NCBI RefSeq assembly: GCF_000308815.1
Contig: NZ_BAFX01000095.1
Location: 1 to 64,000 of the forward strand
Direction of reading: 5' to 3'
Length of the DNA: 64,000 nucleotides
Origin: Nocardia concava NBRC 100430
GTDB taxonomy: Bacteria > Actinomycetota > Actinomycetes > Mycobacteriales > Mycobacteriaceae
The position numbers were made by a program, and so were the translations under genes. Positions 34,437-43,380 of this stretch are shown here, in pieces (within the stretch, counting starts at the first letter, position 1; the number at the start of each line of letters is the position of its first letter). The notes below the pieces were generated by a model. That model was given only the letters and a program-made list of their open reading frames with translations. It was not told the origin of the DNA and searched no databases.

Positions 34437-34553
34437 CCCAGCAACGTAACGCGCGACCCCGACATCCACGGCGAGAATCTGGCGTGTCCCCCACCCCTGG
34501 AGTGTCAGGGTTCGATCACTCGGGAAGGCGTGTGCCGGTAAGGCGTTCGGCGA

Positions 34554-35456
34554 TCAGCCGTGCTCGACAAGAGCCATCGCGGTGGCGGACAGCTGCGGGT
34601 CCGCGCCGTCGACCCAGTGCACGCGCTGATCGCGGCGGAACCAGGAGCGCTGGCGGCGGACGTAGCGGCGGGTGCCGATGAAGGTGCGCTCCTGGGCTTC
34701 GGCCAGGTCGTACTCGCCGTCCAGGAAATCGAGGACCTGCGCGTAACCGATGGCGCGGCGGGCGGTTTGGCCGTGGCGCAGGCCCCGGGCGATGAGCTGC
34801 TCGGTCTCCTCGACCAGACCCGATTCGAACATCTTCGCGGTGCGCAATTCGATGCGGGCATCCAGTTCGGAGGTGTCGCGATCGACACCGATGATGACCG
34901 TGCCCCAACGGGGTTCGCCGATCTGCGGCGCGGAGGCGGCGAAGGGTTTGCCGGTCAGCTCCACCACCTCGAGCGCACGCACCATGCGCCGGCCGTCGGT
35001 GGGCAGGATGGTCTGGGCGGCGACCGGATCGGCCTGCTTCAGGGCCTCGTGCACCGCGACGGTGCCGCGGTCGGCCAGCACCGCCTCCCACTTCGCGCGG
35101 ATCTCCGGATCGGTGGCCGGGAAATCCCAATCATCCAGCAGCGCTTGGACATACATCATGGAGCCGCCGACGATGACGGGGGTGCGGCCGCGCGCCATGA
35201 TGGCCTCGACATCCGCACGGGCGGCGGACTGGTAGGAGGCGACGGTCGCGGTCTCGGTGACATCGAGGATGTCGAACTGGTGATGCGGGATGCCACGGCG
35301 TTCGGGGACCGGCAGTTTGGCGGTGCCGATGTCCATACCCCGATACAACTGCATGGCATCGATATTGACGATCTCGCCGTCGAGCCGTTCGGCCAGATCC
35401 AGGGCCAGATCCGACTTCCCGGTGGCGGTGGGTCCGACCACGGCGATGGGCCTCAT
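34554..35456 (-). CDS. miaA: tRNA dimethylallyltransferase MiaA
   Basis: The protein has 300 residues. The P-loop VGPTATGKSDLALDLA is at the N-terminus, followed by IDAMQLYRGMDIGTAK and GGSMMYVQALLDDWDFP, with the C-terminal RRYVRRQRSWFRRD. It adds a dimethylallyl group to A37 of tRNAs reading UNN codons; MiaB at 44-46 kb then methylthiolates it. The ATG at 35456 overlaps the stop of the upstream Rv2728c-like gene by four bases. Confidence 0.97.
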   Translation of the reverse strand: MRPIAVVGPTATGKSDLALDLAERLDGEIVNIDAMQLYRGMDIGTAKLPVPERRGIPHHQFDILDVTETATVASYQSAARADVEAIMARGRTPVIVGGSMMYVQALLDDWDFPATDPEIRAKWEAVLADRGTVAVHEALKQADPVAAQTILPTDGRRMVRALEVVELTGKPFAASAPQIGEPRWGTVIIGVDRDTSELDARIELRTAKMFESGLVEETEQLIARGLRHGQTARRAIGYAQVLDFLDGEYDLAEAQERTFIGTRRYVRRQRSWFRRDQRVHWVDGADPQLSATAMALVEHG

Positions 35457-36232
35457 GCCGCGGCTCCCGGACGCCAGACACTCACGTGGTAGCCGACACC
35501 GAACGGGGCCGCGGCATAGAGCGTTTCGACCTTCGGATCGGACGCGTCGGCGGCGAAGAGTCCGGCCAGCACCTGGTAGGCGGGACGACCCTCGACCTCG
35601 AGCTCGGCACACAGGTGGGTGTCGAGGGCGGCCAGGGCCTGCCGGTCCCCCGCGCTCAGCGCACGATCGATCTCGGCCTGCACGCCCTCGGCGCGCTCAT
35701 CGAGATAGCGCGGAGCCTTCAGCGACAGGGTTGCCGCACCGTCGCCGACCACCAGCACCGCGATCGGCTCGGGCTCGGCATCGAGCTCCGCGCGCAGGTA
35801 GCGGCCGAAGGTCAGGGCCTCGTCGGCCGAGGCATCCGCCGAGATCAGACGGCATTCGGCGACGACGCCGGGCCCGACCTGTTCCCGCAGCCAGCCTGCG
35901 ATCAAGGCGGGCAGCGGCAGCAGCGGATCCGCATTGCGGCCAGCAGAGACACGCTCGGCAACCGATCCGGCCAAACCAACTCGGACATCCACGCCGTATC
36001 CCCGGAATGTGCCCACCGATTCCGAACCGATCACCCGGTCCGTTTCCGCGGCCTCGGGCTCCGCCACGCCGACCACGATCCAGCGCGACGCGCGGGCGGC
36101 CAACTCCCCCGCCGCGGCCAACACCGCAGCTCGCAGCGTTGCGACGGCACCGTCACCGACGGCACCGGCCGTACCCTCGAGTTCGGGTACCAGCACGGGC
36201 GGCGAGGGAACCAACGACGCAACACAGAACAC
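35453..36232 (-). CDS. Extradiol-dioxygenase-like protein (Rv2728c family)
   Basis: The protein has 259 residues starting VFCVASLVPSPPVLVPEL, a start matching the mycobacterial family. It resembles the class III extradiol dioxygenase B-subunit fold (VVGDGAATLSLKAPRYLDERA), but the iron ligands are not clearly conserved. A C-terminal YHVSVWRPG is typical. It is coupled to miaA (four-base overlap). The function is unknown; conserved linkage to miaA suggests a role tied to it or simply co-regulation. Confidence 0.85.
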   Translation of the reverse strand: MFCVASLVPSPPVLVPELEGTAGAVGDGAVATLRAAVLAAAGELAARASRWIVVGVAEPEAAETDRVIGSESVGTFRGYGVDVRVGLAGSVAERVSAGRNADPLLPLPALIAGWLREQVGPGVVAECRLISADASADEALTFGRYLRAELDAEPEPIAVLVVGDGAATLSLKAPRYLDERAEGVQAEIDRALSAGDRQALAALDTHLCAELEVEGRPAYQVLAGLFAADASDPKVETLYAAAPFGVGYHVSVWRPGAAA

Positions 36233-36408
36233 GCCGTCAACCGTAGCGCTAACGCACCTCACCAGCCCCACCCCGGCCGGACCGCCGCGCCGCCGAAGCG
36301 GGCTCAAAGACAGCATTTCCCATCTCAGCCTGGTTGAATGGGATGCAGTTAGACGAATGAGCTAGGGCGTAACCAGGCAGCCGTGACGCGCGGCAGGGAC
36401 GAGGAGCA

Positions 36409-37878
36409 ATGAGCGACAACAACGGAACCGAGAAGGCTACCCACCCGGAGTCGACCCCGACGCCCAAGCCCGGCGCCGCAGTGCCCACCCCGAGCTCAGC
36501 CCAGGTTCCCACCCCCAGTGAGAGCGCCAAGCCGTCTCCCGCGGCCGCCGCGGCACCCCGTCCGGGTGGCCCGCGCCGCAAACCTGAATCCCCCAAACCG
36601 CATGCCGTCAAACCCGCGCCCGGCCCGGCCACCCCGCATCCCCATCCGGTGGTGGTCCCGAGCGTGAGCGACCCCAGCCAGTGGGGCCGGGTCGACGAGG
36701 ACGGCACCGCCTGGGTCAAGACCGCCGACGGCGAACGCGTCATCGGGTCCTGGCAGGCCGGTGACGCCACCGAGGGCCTGGCCCACTTCGGCCGCCGCTT
36801 CGACGATCTGGCCACCGAGGTCGCGCTGCTCGAGGCCCGCCTGGCCGCCGGCACCGACGCCCGCAAGACCAAGGCCGCCGCCACCGCGCTTGCCGAAACA
36901 TTGCCGACCGCCGCGGTGATCGGCGATATCGACGGCCTGACCGCCCGGCTGCGGGCCATCATCGAACACTCCGACGAGGCTGCCGCGCACGCCAAGGAGG
37001 AGAAGGAACGCACCCGGCACGAGCAAACCGAGCGCAAAGAGGCCCTGGCCGCCGAGGCCGAGCAGATCGCCGCCGAATCCACCCAGTGGAAGGTCGCCGG
37101 TGACCGGCTGCGCGAGATCCTCGACGAGTGGAAGACCATTCGCGGCGTGGACCGCAAGGTCGACGACGCGCTGTGGCGGCGCTTCTCCAAGGCGCGCGAG
37201 GCATTCAACCGCCGCCGCGGGGCACACTTCGCCGAGCTCGATCGCGAACGCGCCTCGGCCAAGACGCGTAAGGAAGAGCTCTGCGTGCGCGCCGAGGAAC
37301 TCTCCGGGTCGACCGACTGGTCCGGCACCGCGGCCATCTTCCGCGACCTGCTCACCGAGTGGAAGGCCGCCGGCCGCGCGCCCCGCGAGGCGGACGAGCA
37401 GCTGTGGCGTCGCTTCAAGGCCGCGCAGGACGTGTTCTTCGCCGCCCGCAACACCGCGGCCACCGAACGCGACCACGAGTTCGAGGCGAATGCCACCGCC
37501 AAGGAAGAACTCCTGCACACCTACGAGAACATCGACCCCGAGTCGAACCTCGACGCCGCCCGCAACGCCCTGCGCGAACTCCAGGAGAAGTGGGACGCCA
37601 TCGGCAAGGTGCCCCGCGAGCGCATGCACGACCTGGAATCGCGCCTGCGCGCCATCGAGAAGAAGGTCCGCGAAGCCGTCGACGCCCAATGGCGCCGCAG
37701 CGATCCCGAGGCCATGGCCCGCGCCGCCCAATTCCGCGAACGCGTAGCCCAATTCGAGGAACAGGCCGCCAAGGCCCAGGCCGCCGGCAAGACCAAGGAC
37801 GCCGAAAAGGCCCTCGAACAGGCCAAGCAATGGCGCGAATGGGCCGAAGCCGCCGAAGGCGCGGTCAGCCAGCGCTAG
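36409..37878 (+). CDS. DUF349 domain protein (Rv2731-like), coiled coil
   Basis: The protein has 489 residues. Residues 1-80 are Pro/Ala/Lys-rich and disordered. Several DUF349 helical repeats follow, each with the pattern WKxxG/RxxPRxxDxxLWxRFxxAxxxFxxRR (for example LREILDEWKTIRG and LTEWKAAGRAPREADEQLW). A C-terminal coiled coil ends AKQWREWAEAAEGAVSQR. It is a cytoplasmic protein of unknown role; mycobacterial and E. coli members have been linked to DNA or ribosome-associated functions only loosely. The start has AGGGACGAGGAG upstream. Confidence 0.93.
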   Translation: MSDNNGTEKATHPESTPTPKPGAAVPTPSSAQVPTPSESAKPSPAAAAAPRPGGPRRKPESPKPHAVKPAPGPATPHPHPVVVPSVSDPSQWGRVDEDGTAWVKTADGERVIGSWQAGDATEGLAHFGRRFDDLATEVALLEARLAAGTDARKTKAAATALAETLPTAAVIGDIDGLTARLRAIIEHSDEAAAHAKEEKERTRHEQTERKEALAAEAEQIAAESTQWKVAGDRLREILDEWKTIRGVDRKVDDALWRRFSKAREAFNRRRGAHFAELDRERASAKTRKEELCVRAEELSGSTDWSGTAAIFRDLLTEWKAAGRAPREADEQLWRRFKAAQDVFFAARNTAATERDHEFEANATAKEELLHTYENIDPESNLDAARNALRELQEKWDAIGKVPRERMHDLESRLRAIEKKVREAVDAQWRRSDPEAMARAAQFRERVAQFEEQAAKAQAAGKTKDAEKALEQAKQWREWAEAAEGAVSQR

Positions 37879-37900
37879 GTCGACACCGACCCGTCCACCA

Positions 37901-37937
37901 GAATTCGGCGCGACCCGCGACAGGTCGCGCCGAATTC
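37901..37937 (+). terminator. Strong hairpin terminator after the DUF349 gene
   Basis: GAATTCGGCGCGACC pairs perfectly with GGTCGCGCCGAATTC (15 pairs, 7-base loop), beginning 22 bases after the stop. There is no long U-tract. The rest of the gap to 38175 shows no gene or repeat that I can recognise. Confidence 0.8.
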
Positions 37938-38175
37938 TCGTAAAGGCCCGCACACCAGCTGATTTCAGCGGATATCGCGGCGCAGCACTGCCCACACATT
38001 TCAGGTGGCAGCCGTGATCGGCTGGTCGGCCCCACGCCCAGCAGTCGTGGCCCGCGTTCCGACTGCTGGCCTTTGGTTTGCCAGCGGCAGCGTTTGACCA
38101 GAACTGTCGAGGATCGGCCAGGGCCGGAATGGCTTTGCGAGGCGCATAGATCGGATGGCCGGTGGATCGACCGGG

Positions 38176-39105
38176 TCAGTCGAGGTCGAGGACGGCCTTG
38201 CCGTGGAGGCGGCGGTCGAGCAGGGCCGTGGTGGCCTCCGAAACGTCCTGCCAGGAGCCGCGCCAGGCGATTTGCGGATCGAGGCGGCCGTCGGCGATTT
38301 CGGCGGCCAGCCAGGTGAGGTCGGGACCCAAGTCGGGGCAGGACAGCAGGAAGAAGGTCACCAAGGAGCGGTCGTGGCGGCCCTCATGGCCGAAAAGTGC
38401 TCCGTAGGGGAAGGATTCGCCCTGGCCGTGGGAATGGCCGACCGCTACCAGGGTGCCGCCCTCGGCTAGTTGTTCGAAGGCCGAGACCAGAGCCGGGCCG
38501 CCGATCAGGTCGAGGACACCATCGACCGGGGCGGTGAGTTCGGCTGGGTCGGTGACTATTTCGTGTGCACCGAGCCTTTGCAGGCCGGAGCCCTGGCCTG
38601 CCGGGTCGCCGGTGGCGGCGATGACGTGTGCTCCCCCGCGTCGGGCCAGCTGCACCGCGAAGCGGCCGACGCCGCCGCTGGCGCCGGTGATGAGGATCCG
38701 TTTGCCGAGCAAGGGGCCGATGCGGCGCAGGGCGCGTAGTGCGCTCGCGCCCGCGACCGGGACGGTGCTGATCGCGCCGAGGTCGGCGTCGGCGGGCACC
38801 ACGCCGAGGAGATTCGTGTCGACGGAACGCAATTCGGCCCAGCCGCCGCCCTCGCCCAGGGTGACGACCGCGGTTCCGGCGGCGGGTCCCGAGCCGTCTG
38901 CCGCCGCGCGTTCGACGATTCCAGCTGCGTCCCAACCCAATACCGTGCCCTCGGGCGCGTCGGGGATCCCGAAGGCGACCTCGCCATTGTTCAGCGACGT
39001 AGCGGTGATGCGGACCAGGGCCTGGTTCGCGGCGAGTTCGGGATCCGGTACCTCGCCGAGGCGAAGACCCCCGGCAGCGGAACGGTCGACCAGCAGAGCA
39101 CGCAT
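38176..39105 (-). CDS. Quinone oxidoreductase-like MDR dehydrogenase (zinc-free)
   Basis: The protein has 309 residues. An N-terminal GroES-like fold (ALVRITATSLNNGEVAFG, LGWDAAGIVERAA) is followed by a Rossmann domain with LITGASGGVGRFAVQLARRGGAHVIAATGD. The structural zinc cysteines of alcohol dehydrogenases are absent. It is probably an NADPH-dependent quinone or enone reductase. It is divergent from a TetR gene with a clear operator between them. Confidence 0.93.
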   Translation of the reverse strand: MRALLVDRSAAGGLRLGEVPDPELAANQALVRITATSLNNGEVAFGIPDAPEGTVLGWDAAGIVERAAADGSGPAAGTAVVTLGEGGGWAELRSVDTNLLGVVPADADLGAISTVPVAGASALRALRRIGPLLGKRILITGASGGVGRFAVQLARRGGAHVIAATGDPAGQGSGLQRLGAHEIVTDPAELTAPVDGVLDLIGGPALVSAFEQLAEGGTLVAVGHSHGQGESFPYGALFGHEGRHDRSLVTFFLLSCPDLGPDLTWLAAEIADGRLDPQIAWRGSWQDVSEATTALLDRRLHGKAVLDLD

Positions 39106-39129
39106 ATCGAGCTACCTCTCAGCAGAAAA

Positions 39130-39144
39130 TGTCACTAAGTGGCA
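39130..39144. promoter_or_regulatory. TetR operator between MDR gene and tetR
   Basis: TGTCACTAAGTGGCA is a 15-base dyad with one mismatched pair, centred on an A. It lies 25 bases upstream of the MDR start and 43 bases from the tetR start. ACT-A-AGT centred palindromes are typical TetR sites in actinobacteria. Confidence 0.7.
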
Positions 39145-39186
39145 AATTACCTCGAGAGGCATTCGTCAACAAGTTACAGTTGCCGC

Positions 39187-39822
39187 ATGAGCCTCGCGAT
39201 CCCCGACGACCTGCCCCTGCGGGACCGCAAAAAGCTGCGCACCCGGCAGAACCTGATCGATACCGCCCTGACCAGGTTCACCGACGACGGCTTCGACGCG
39301 ACCACCCTCGACGCCCTCTGCCACGACGTCGAGATCTCCAAGCGCACGTTCTTCCGCTACTTCAAGAGCAAGGAAGACGTGGCCATGGCCCCCACCCAGG
39401 ACCTGTGGGCCGTCTTCCTGACCGAACTGGAAACGATCACACCCCGCACCGACCGCCTACTGGACCTGCTCGAGGACACCCTGCTCGCCGCCCTGGACCA
39501 GATGCCGAACGAGAGCTGGGCCGACCGGGTCCTGCGCAGCCGCCGCCTGGCCGCCGAGGTCCCCTCGATGAACGCCCACGGCCTCGAATTCTGCGACGCC
39601 ACAACACGTTCCGCCCTGACCATCCTCACCACCCGCTTCACCCTGAACCCCACCGACCCCCGCCCCCGCCTCGCCTTGGACCTGGTCGTCTCCGCCTTCG
39701 GCTACGCCCTCGAGGAATGGACCTTCCTCCCCACCCCCGGCACCCGCGCCGACCTGACAGCCCACGTCCGCTCCGCCTACCTGGCAGCCCGCGACAGCCT
39801 CACCATGACAATCCCCCGATAA
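39187..39822 (+). CDS. TetR-family transcriptional regulator
   Basis: The protein has 211 residues. The helix-turn-helix spans about 15-60 (RQNLIDTALTRFTDDGFDATTLDALCHDVEISKRTFFRYFKSKED, in two parts). The C-terminal ligand domain is helical. It probably represses the divergent MDR dehydrogenase. ATG 39187 is chosen because the DNA-binding domain begins soon after. Confidence 0.95.
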   Translation: MSLAIPDDLPLRDRKKLRTRQNLIDTALTRFTDDGFDATTLDALCHDVEISKRTFFRYFKSKEDVAMAPTQDLWAVFLTELETITPRTDRLLDLLEDTLLAALDQMPNESWADRVLRSRRLAAEVPSMNAHGLEFCDATTRSALTILTTRFTLNPTDPRPRLALDLVVSAFGYALEEWTFLPTPGTRADLTAHVRSAYLAARDSLTMTIPR

Positions 39823-39885
39823 CCCAATTCCACCGCCGCACAGGGTGATCCACGATCGACCCGATTCGCGGTTAGGCTCGCGAAC

Positions 39886-40671
39886 ATGGCACCGAGTCGG
39901 GAAGAGCTGATCACGCATCTGGTGGCGACTGGAATGGCGGGCCAGGTCGCCACGCCTCGGGAGAACAACCTCGCGCACTATTGGCGACTCGCACAACGGG
40001 ATCCGGGATACCTCTTCGGCCTCGACATCGGCCCCGAGTGGGACGCGGACGCGATCTTCGACCTGATGGTGCGCAAGGTGGGCGTAGATCCGCGGCGCGA
40101 CTACCGGCGCGGCGTGGACACCATCGACCCGGAATGCACTGCGGCCGCGTTGGATCGGTATGCGGCCAGGTTCGACAAGGCAATTCGCGAGCGGCAGCGG
40201 GTGCTCTTCGCCACCGGGCATCCGAAAACGCTCACCCGGCTGTACCAGCGCTTGGCGGGCGCCCTGACCGACGCGGGCGGGAGCGTGGTCGAGGCGGGCA
40301 CCGGGGCCATCTGGGACGACCAGACTCACTATGGCGTACAACGACTTCGGATCGACTATTTCCAAGGCGTCGCCAACCTCATGGCACCGCGCGGGGCGAT
40401 CCACACGCATTCCGCCATACCGATCGGCCTGGCATTGGACGCGCTACGCCGGACCGGAGGGCCGATGCCCGACCTGGTGGTGGCCGACCACGGTTGGTGC
40501 GGCGGGGCCGCGCAGGCCGGAATCGACGCGATCGGGTTTGCGGACTGCAACGACCCAGCCTTGTTCGTCGGCGAGGAGATCGGCACAGTCGCGGTGGCCG
40601 TGCCGCTCGACGACGGCATCGACGCCGAGCAATACGACCTCCTTGCGGACTACCTCGTCGGGCGGGACTGA
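39886..40671 (+). CDS. Phosphatase-like conserved protein of actinobacteria
   Basis: The protein has 261 residues. Conserved features I recall from this actinobacterial family are the N-terminal GQVATPRENNLAHYWRLA, a DTIDPE stretch, RVLFATGHPKTL, IHTHSAIP and DLVVADHGWCGGAA ending in DCNDPALF. It is usually annotated as a phosphatase, an assignment I cannot confirm from motifs; the His/Asp-rich motifs suggest metal-dependent chemistry. It follows tetR in the same direction by 63 bases. Confidence 0.85.
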   Translation: MAPSREELITHLVATGMAGQVATPRENNLAHYWRLAQRDPGYLFGLDIGPEWDADAIFDLMVRKVGVDPRRDYRRGVDTIDPECTAAALDRYAARFDKAIRERQRVLFATGHPKTLTRLYQRLAGALTDAGGSVVEAGTGAIWDDQTHYGVQRLRIDYFQGVANLMAPRGAIHTHSAIPIGLALDALRRTGGPMPDLVVADHGWCGGAAQAGIDAIGFADCNDPALFVGEEIGTVAVAVPLDDGIDAEQYDLLADYLVGRD

Positions 40672-40721
40672 TCCAGAGACCGGGAATCACCGCGGCCACG
40701 ACATATTCGCGGCGGAAAGGA

Positions 40722-41831
40722 TCATGACTCGTGCCGGTCCGGAATCACGAGCTCCATTTCCGCAGCGTCCAGCTCCTTCCGCAGGTTGGTCACACGCTCG
40801 ACGAGAGCGGCACCGGACAGCGGGTTCTCGGCCGGGGCGGGGTCGGTGATCACCTCGTGGCGGGTGGGGCGGTGGGAGCGGCGGTATTCGGTTGGGGAGA
40901 GGCCTACTTCGCGGTTGAAGTGGGTGCGGAGGTTGGCGGGGGTGCCGAGGCCGCAGCGGGCGGCTACGGATTCGACGGGGAGGTCGGTGAGTTCGAGGAG
41001 TTCTCGGGCTCGGATGAGGCGTTGGGTGAGGAGCCATTGGAGAGGGGTGGCGCCCAGTTCGGCGTGGAAGCGGCGGGCGAGGGTGCGGTCGCTGAGGTTG
41101 GCGTGGGCGGCCAGGTCGGCGACGGTCAACGGGTCGTGTAGACGGGTCAGGGCCCATTCGAGGGTGGCGGAGAGGCCGGAGTCGGCAGGGTAGGTGGGGA
41201 CCGGGGATTCGAGGTATTGGGCCTGGCCGCCGGCGCGGTGCGGGGAGACGACGAAGTAGCGGGCTACCGCGTTGGCGATGTGGGAGCCCAGGTCCTTGCG
41301 AATCAGGTGCAGGCACAGGTCCATTCCGGCCATGGTGCCGGCGCTGGTGAGAATGCGGCCGTCGTCGATGTAGAGGACGCCGGGGTCGATGTCGAGGTGG
41401 GGGTAGCGGGCGCGCAGCGCGTCGATGTGGCGCCAGTGGGTGGTCGCGCGGCGGCCGTCGAGCAGGCCAGCGGCGGCCAGGACGAACGAGCCCGTGCACA
41501 GGGAGGCGATGCGGGCGCCGCGCTCATAGGCCAGGCGCACGGCCTCGACGAGGTCGGGGGGCGGGTCGATGGGGGCGTGCGGGGTCGACGGGACGATGAC
41601 GGTGTCGGCGTTGATCAGGTCGTCGTAGTCGTATTCGGTATTGCTGGCGAAGTGGTGGCGCAGGGTCGCGTGGCGGGTGTCGCGGGGGCCGCAGAGCTTG
41701 AAGTCGTACCAGTCGGCGGGGTCGACGCCCTGCGGGAGCTCGGTGAAAACCTGGTACGGGATGGCGACCTCGAAGATCGGCATCCCGGAAGCTACCGCGA
41801 GGGCGAGGGTTCCGGGACCGTTCGAATCCAT
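40722..41831 (-). CDS. GlxA-family regulator (DJ-1/PfpI plus AraC domain)
   Basis: The protein has 369 residues. A DJ-1/PfpI-like domain spans about 1-190, with ARIASLCTGSFVLAAAGLLDGRRATTHW at the nucleophile elbow (Cys retained). An AraC-type double helix-turn-helix spans about 225-325 (LTVADLAAHANLSDRTLARRF, TPLQWLLTQRLIRARELLE, SVAARCGLGTPANLRTHFNREVG). It senses an unknown small molecule. It is divergent from an MFS pump, with a dyad in the gap. Confidence 0.95.
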   Translation of the reverse strand: MDSNGPGTLALAVASGMPIFEVAIPYQVFTELPQGVDPADWYDFKLCGPRDTRHATLRHHFASNTEYDYDDLINADTVIVPSTPHAPIDPPPDLVEAVRLAYERGARIASLCTGSFVLAAAGLLDGRRATTHWRHIDALRARYPHLDIDPGVLYIDDGRILTSAGTMAGMDLCLHLIRKDLGSHIANAVARYFVVSPHRAGGQAQYLESPVPTYPADSGLSATLEWALTRLHDPLTVADLAAHANLSDRTLARRFHAELGATPLQWLLTQRLIRARELLELTDLPVESVAARCGLGTPANLRTHFNREVGLSPTEYRRSHRPTRHEVITDPAPAENPLSGAALVERVTNLRKELDAAEMELVIPDRHES

Positions 41832-41873
41832 GACTCCACGCTAGCGCGAGAGTTGTCAGAAATCTATCGCAGT

Positions 41874-41889
41874 GTGGCATTCCTGCCAC
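41874..41889. promoter_or_regulatory. 16-base dyad between glxA-like and MFS genes
   Basis: GTGGCATTCCTGCCAC has perfect 6-base arms around TTCC and lies 37 bases upstream of the MFS start. AraC-type regulators usually bind direct repeats, so the cognate factor is not certain. Confidence 0.45.
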
Positions 41890-41925
41890 TCGTGGATCGG
41901 GTGGCGAGCGAGCAAGGTCTAGAAC

Positions 41926-43323
41926 ATGACCACGACGAGCGAACGCACATTCCCGGTCCCCCAGGCGGATACGGCCGATCCGAGGCGATGGCGAGTGCTG
42001 GCCATAGCCGGGATCGCCCAATTCCTGGCGATCCTGGATCTTTTCGCGGTCATCGTCGCCTTCCCGGCCTTGCAGCGGTCGTTCGAGGATGCCTCCACCG
42101 GCATGGTGTCGTGGACGTTGAACGCCTACACGATCGTGATGGCGGCCCTGCTGGTTCCCGCCGGTCGGTTCGCTGATGACACGGGGCGCAAACGCGGATT
42201 CCTGCTCGGCATAGCGCTTTTCGGGCTGGCATCGATCGCCTGCGGACTCGCACCGAATCTGGCGATCCTCATCGCGGCGCGCGTGCTGCAGGCCGCGGCC
42301 GCCGCCCTGCTCATCCCGACCGGTCTCGGCCTCGTGCTACCGGTGTTCCCGAAACGCGAACACACCACGGTCATGGGCATCTGGACCGCGATTGCCGCGG
42401 CGGGCGGCGCGAGCGGACCGGTGATCGGCGGACTGCTGCTGCAGGCCGGATGGCGGTGGATCTTCCTGCTGAACGTGCCATTCACGGTGGTGGCGTTCGC
42501 ATTTGGCCTGAAGGTGCTGCCCGATATCCGCCATCGCGTCAACCGGCGTCTGGATCTGCTCGGCGCGGCGCTGATCCTCGGGGCGACAGCCGGTTTCACC
42601 ACGGTGTTCGTGCAGGCCACCGACTGGGGTTACACCGCGCCCGGCACGCTGGGTTGCCTGGCCGCGGCGATCGTCCTGACCGGCTTGTTCATCCTGCACG
42701 TGCGCCACCACCCCGACCCGGTGGTGAGCCCGATCATCCTGCGGCACAAGCTGTTCCGCACCGCGACCCTCGGAGTCTTCTGCTACTACCTGGCCTTCGC
42801 CGCCATGATCCTGGAGGCGACGCTGTTCATGACCGAGGAATGGCATTACTCGGTCATGCAGGCCAGCCTCGGCGTGGCGGCCATGCCGATCAGCTGCCTG
42901 GTGATGTCGCCGTTCTCCGGCCGCTTCGTCGCCCGGTTCGGCGCACGCACCTCAGCGGCACTGGGCGGAGCGACCATCGCCATCGGCTGCGCCTGGTGGG
43001 TGCTGGCCAGCGGCTTCTCGAATTCTTATGCGGTGGTGATGATTCCCGGCGCGCTGCTGGCCGGGGCCAGCACGGCGCTGCTGCAACCGCCGCTGTTCGG
43101 CGCCTCGACCCTGCTGCCCGAGGACCAGATCTCGCTGGGCTCCGGCACTTTGATGATGGCCCGCCAGACCAGCTCCGCCCTCGGTGTCGCCATCCTCACC
43201 GCGATCCTGGGTTCGGCCGCCACCCGCACCATGACCGAATTCCGGGCGGGCTGGCTCTACATGGTGGTCGCTGGCCTGGCCGCGATGGTCGCCGGACTCG
43301 CCTACCGGCCGGATCGCGCCTGA
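41926..43323 (+). CDS. MFS efflux transporter, DHA2 family
   Basis: The protein has 465 residues with about 14 membrane helices. The first helix ends FLAILDLFAVIVAFPALQ, then GRFADDTGRKRGFLLGI (motif A) and GGASGPVIGGLL (motif C). It is a proton-driven drug or metabolite exporter and is probably controlled by the divergent GlxA-family regulator. The substrate is unknown. Confidence 0.94.
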   Translation: MTTTSERTFPVPQADTADPRRWRVLAIAGIAQFLAILDLFAVIVAFPALQRSFEDASTGMVSWTLNAYTIVMAALLVPAGRFADDTGRKRGFLLGIALFGLASIACGLAPNLAILIAARVLQAAAAALLIPTGLGLVLPVFPKREHTTVMGIWTAIAAAGGASGPVIGGLLLQAGWRWIFLLNVPFTVVAFAFGLKVLPDIRHRVNRRLDLLGAALILGATAGFTTVFVQATDWGYTAPGTLGCLAAAIVLTGLFILHVRHHPDPVVSPIILRHKLFRTATLGVFCYYLAFAAMILEATLFMTEEWHYSVMQASLGVAAMPISCLVMSPFSGRFVARFGARTSAALGGATIAIGCAWWVLASGFSNSYAVVMIPGALLAGASTALLQPPLFGASTLLPEDQISLGSGTLMMARQTSSALGVAILTAILGSAATRTMTEFRAGWLYMVVAGLAAMVAGLAYRPDRA

Positions 43324-43339
43324 TCAGGACATGAAAAAA

Positions 43340-43368
43340 GCCCGGCCGCAATCGAATCGCGGCCGGGC
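43340..43368 (-). terminator. Rho-independent terminator
   Basis: GCCCGGCCGC pairs with GCGGCCGGGC around a 9-base loop. On the minus strand it is followed by six Ts (plus-strand AAAAAA at 43334-43339), so it terminates the Rv2732c-like gene. The stem would also serve the convergent MFS gene. Confidence 0.85.
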
Positions 43369-43380
43369 CTCTCGAAATTC

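Noticed and set aside
36496..37995. Minus-strand open frame of 499 codons opposite the DUF349 gene
   Set aside because: Leu/Gly-rich shadow of a charged coiled-coil gene; the plus strand has DUF349 repeats and a terminator.
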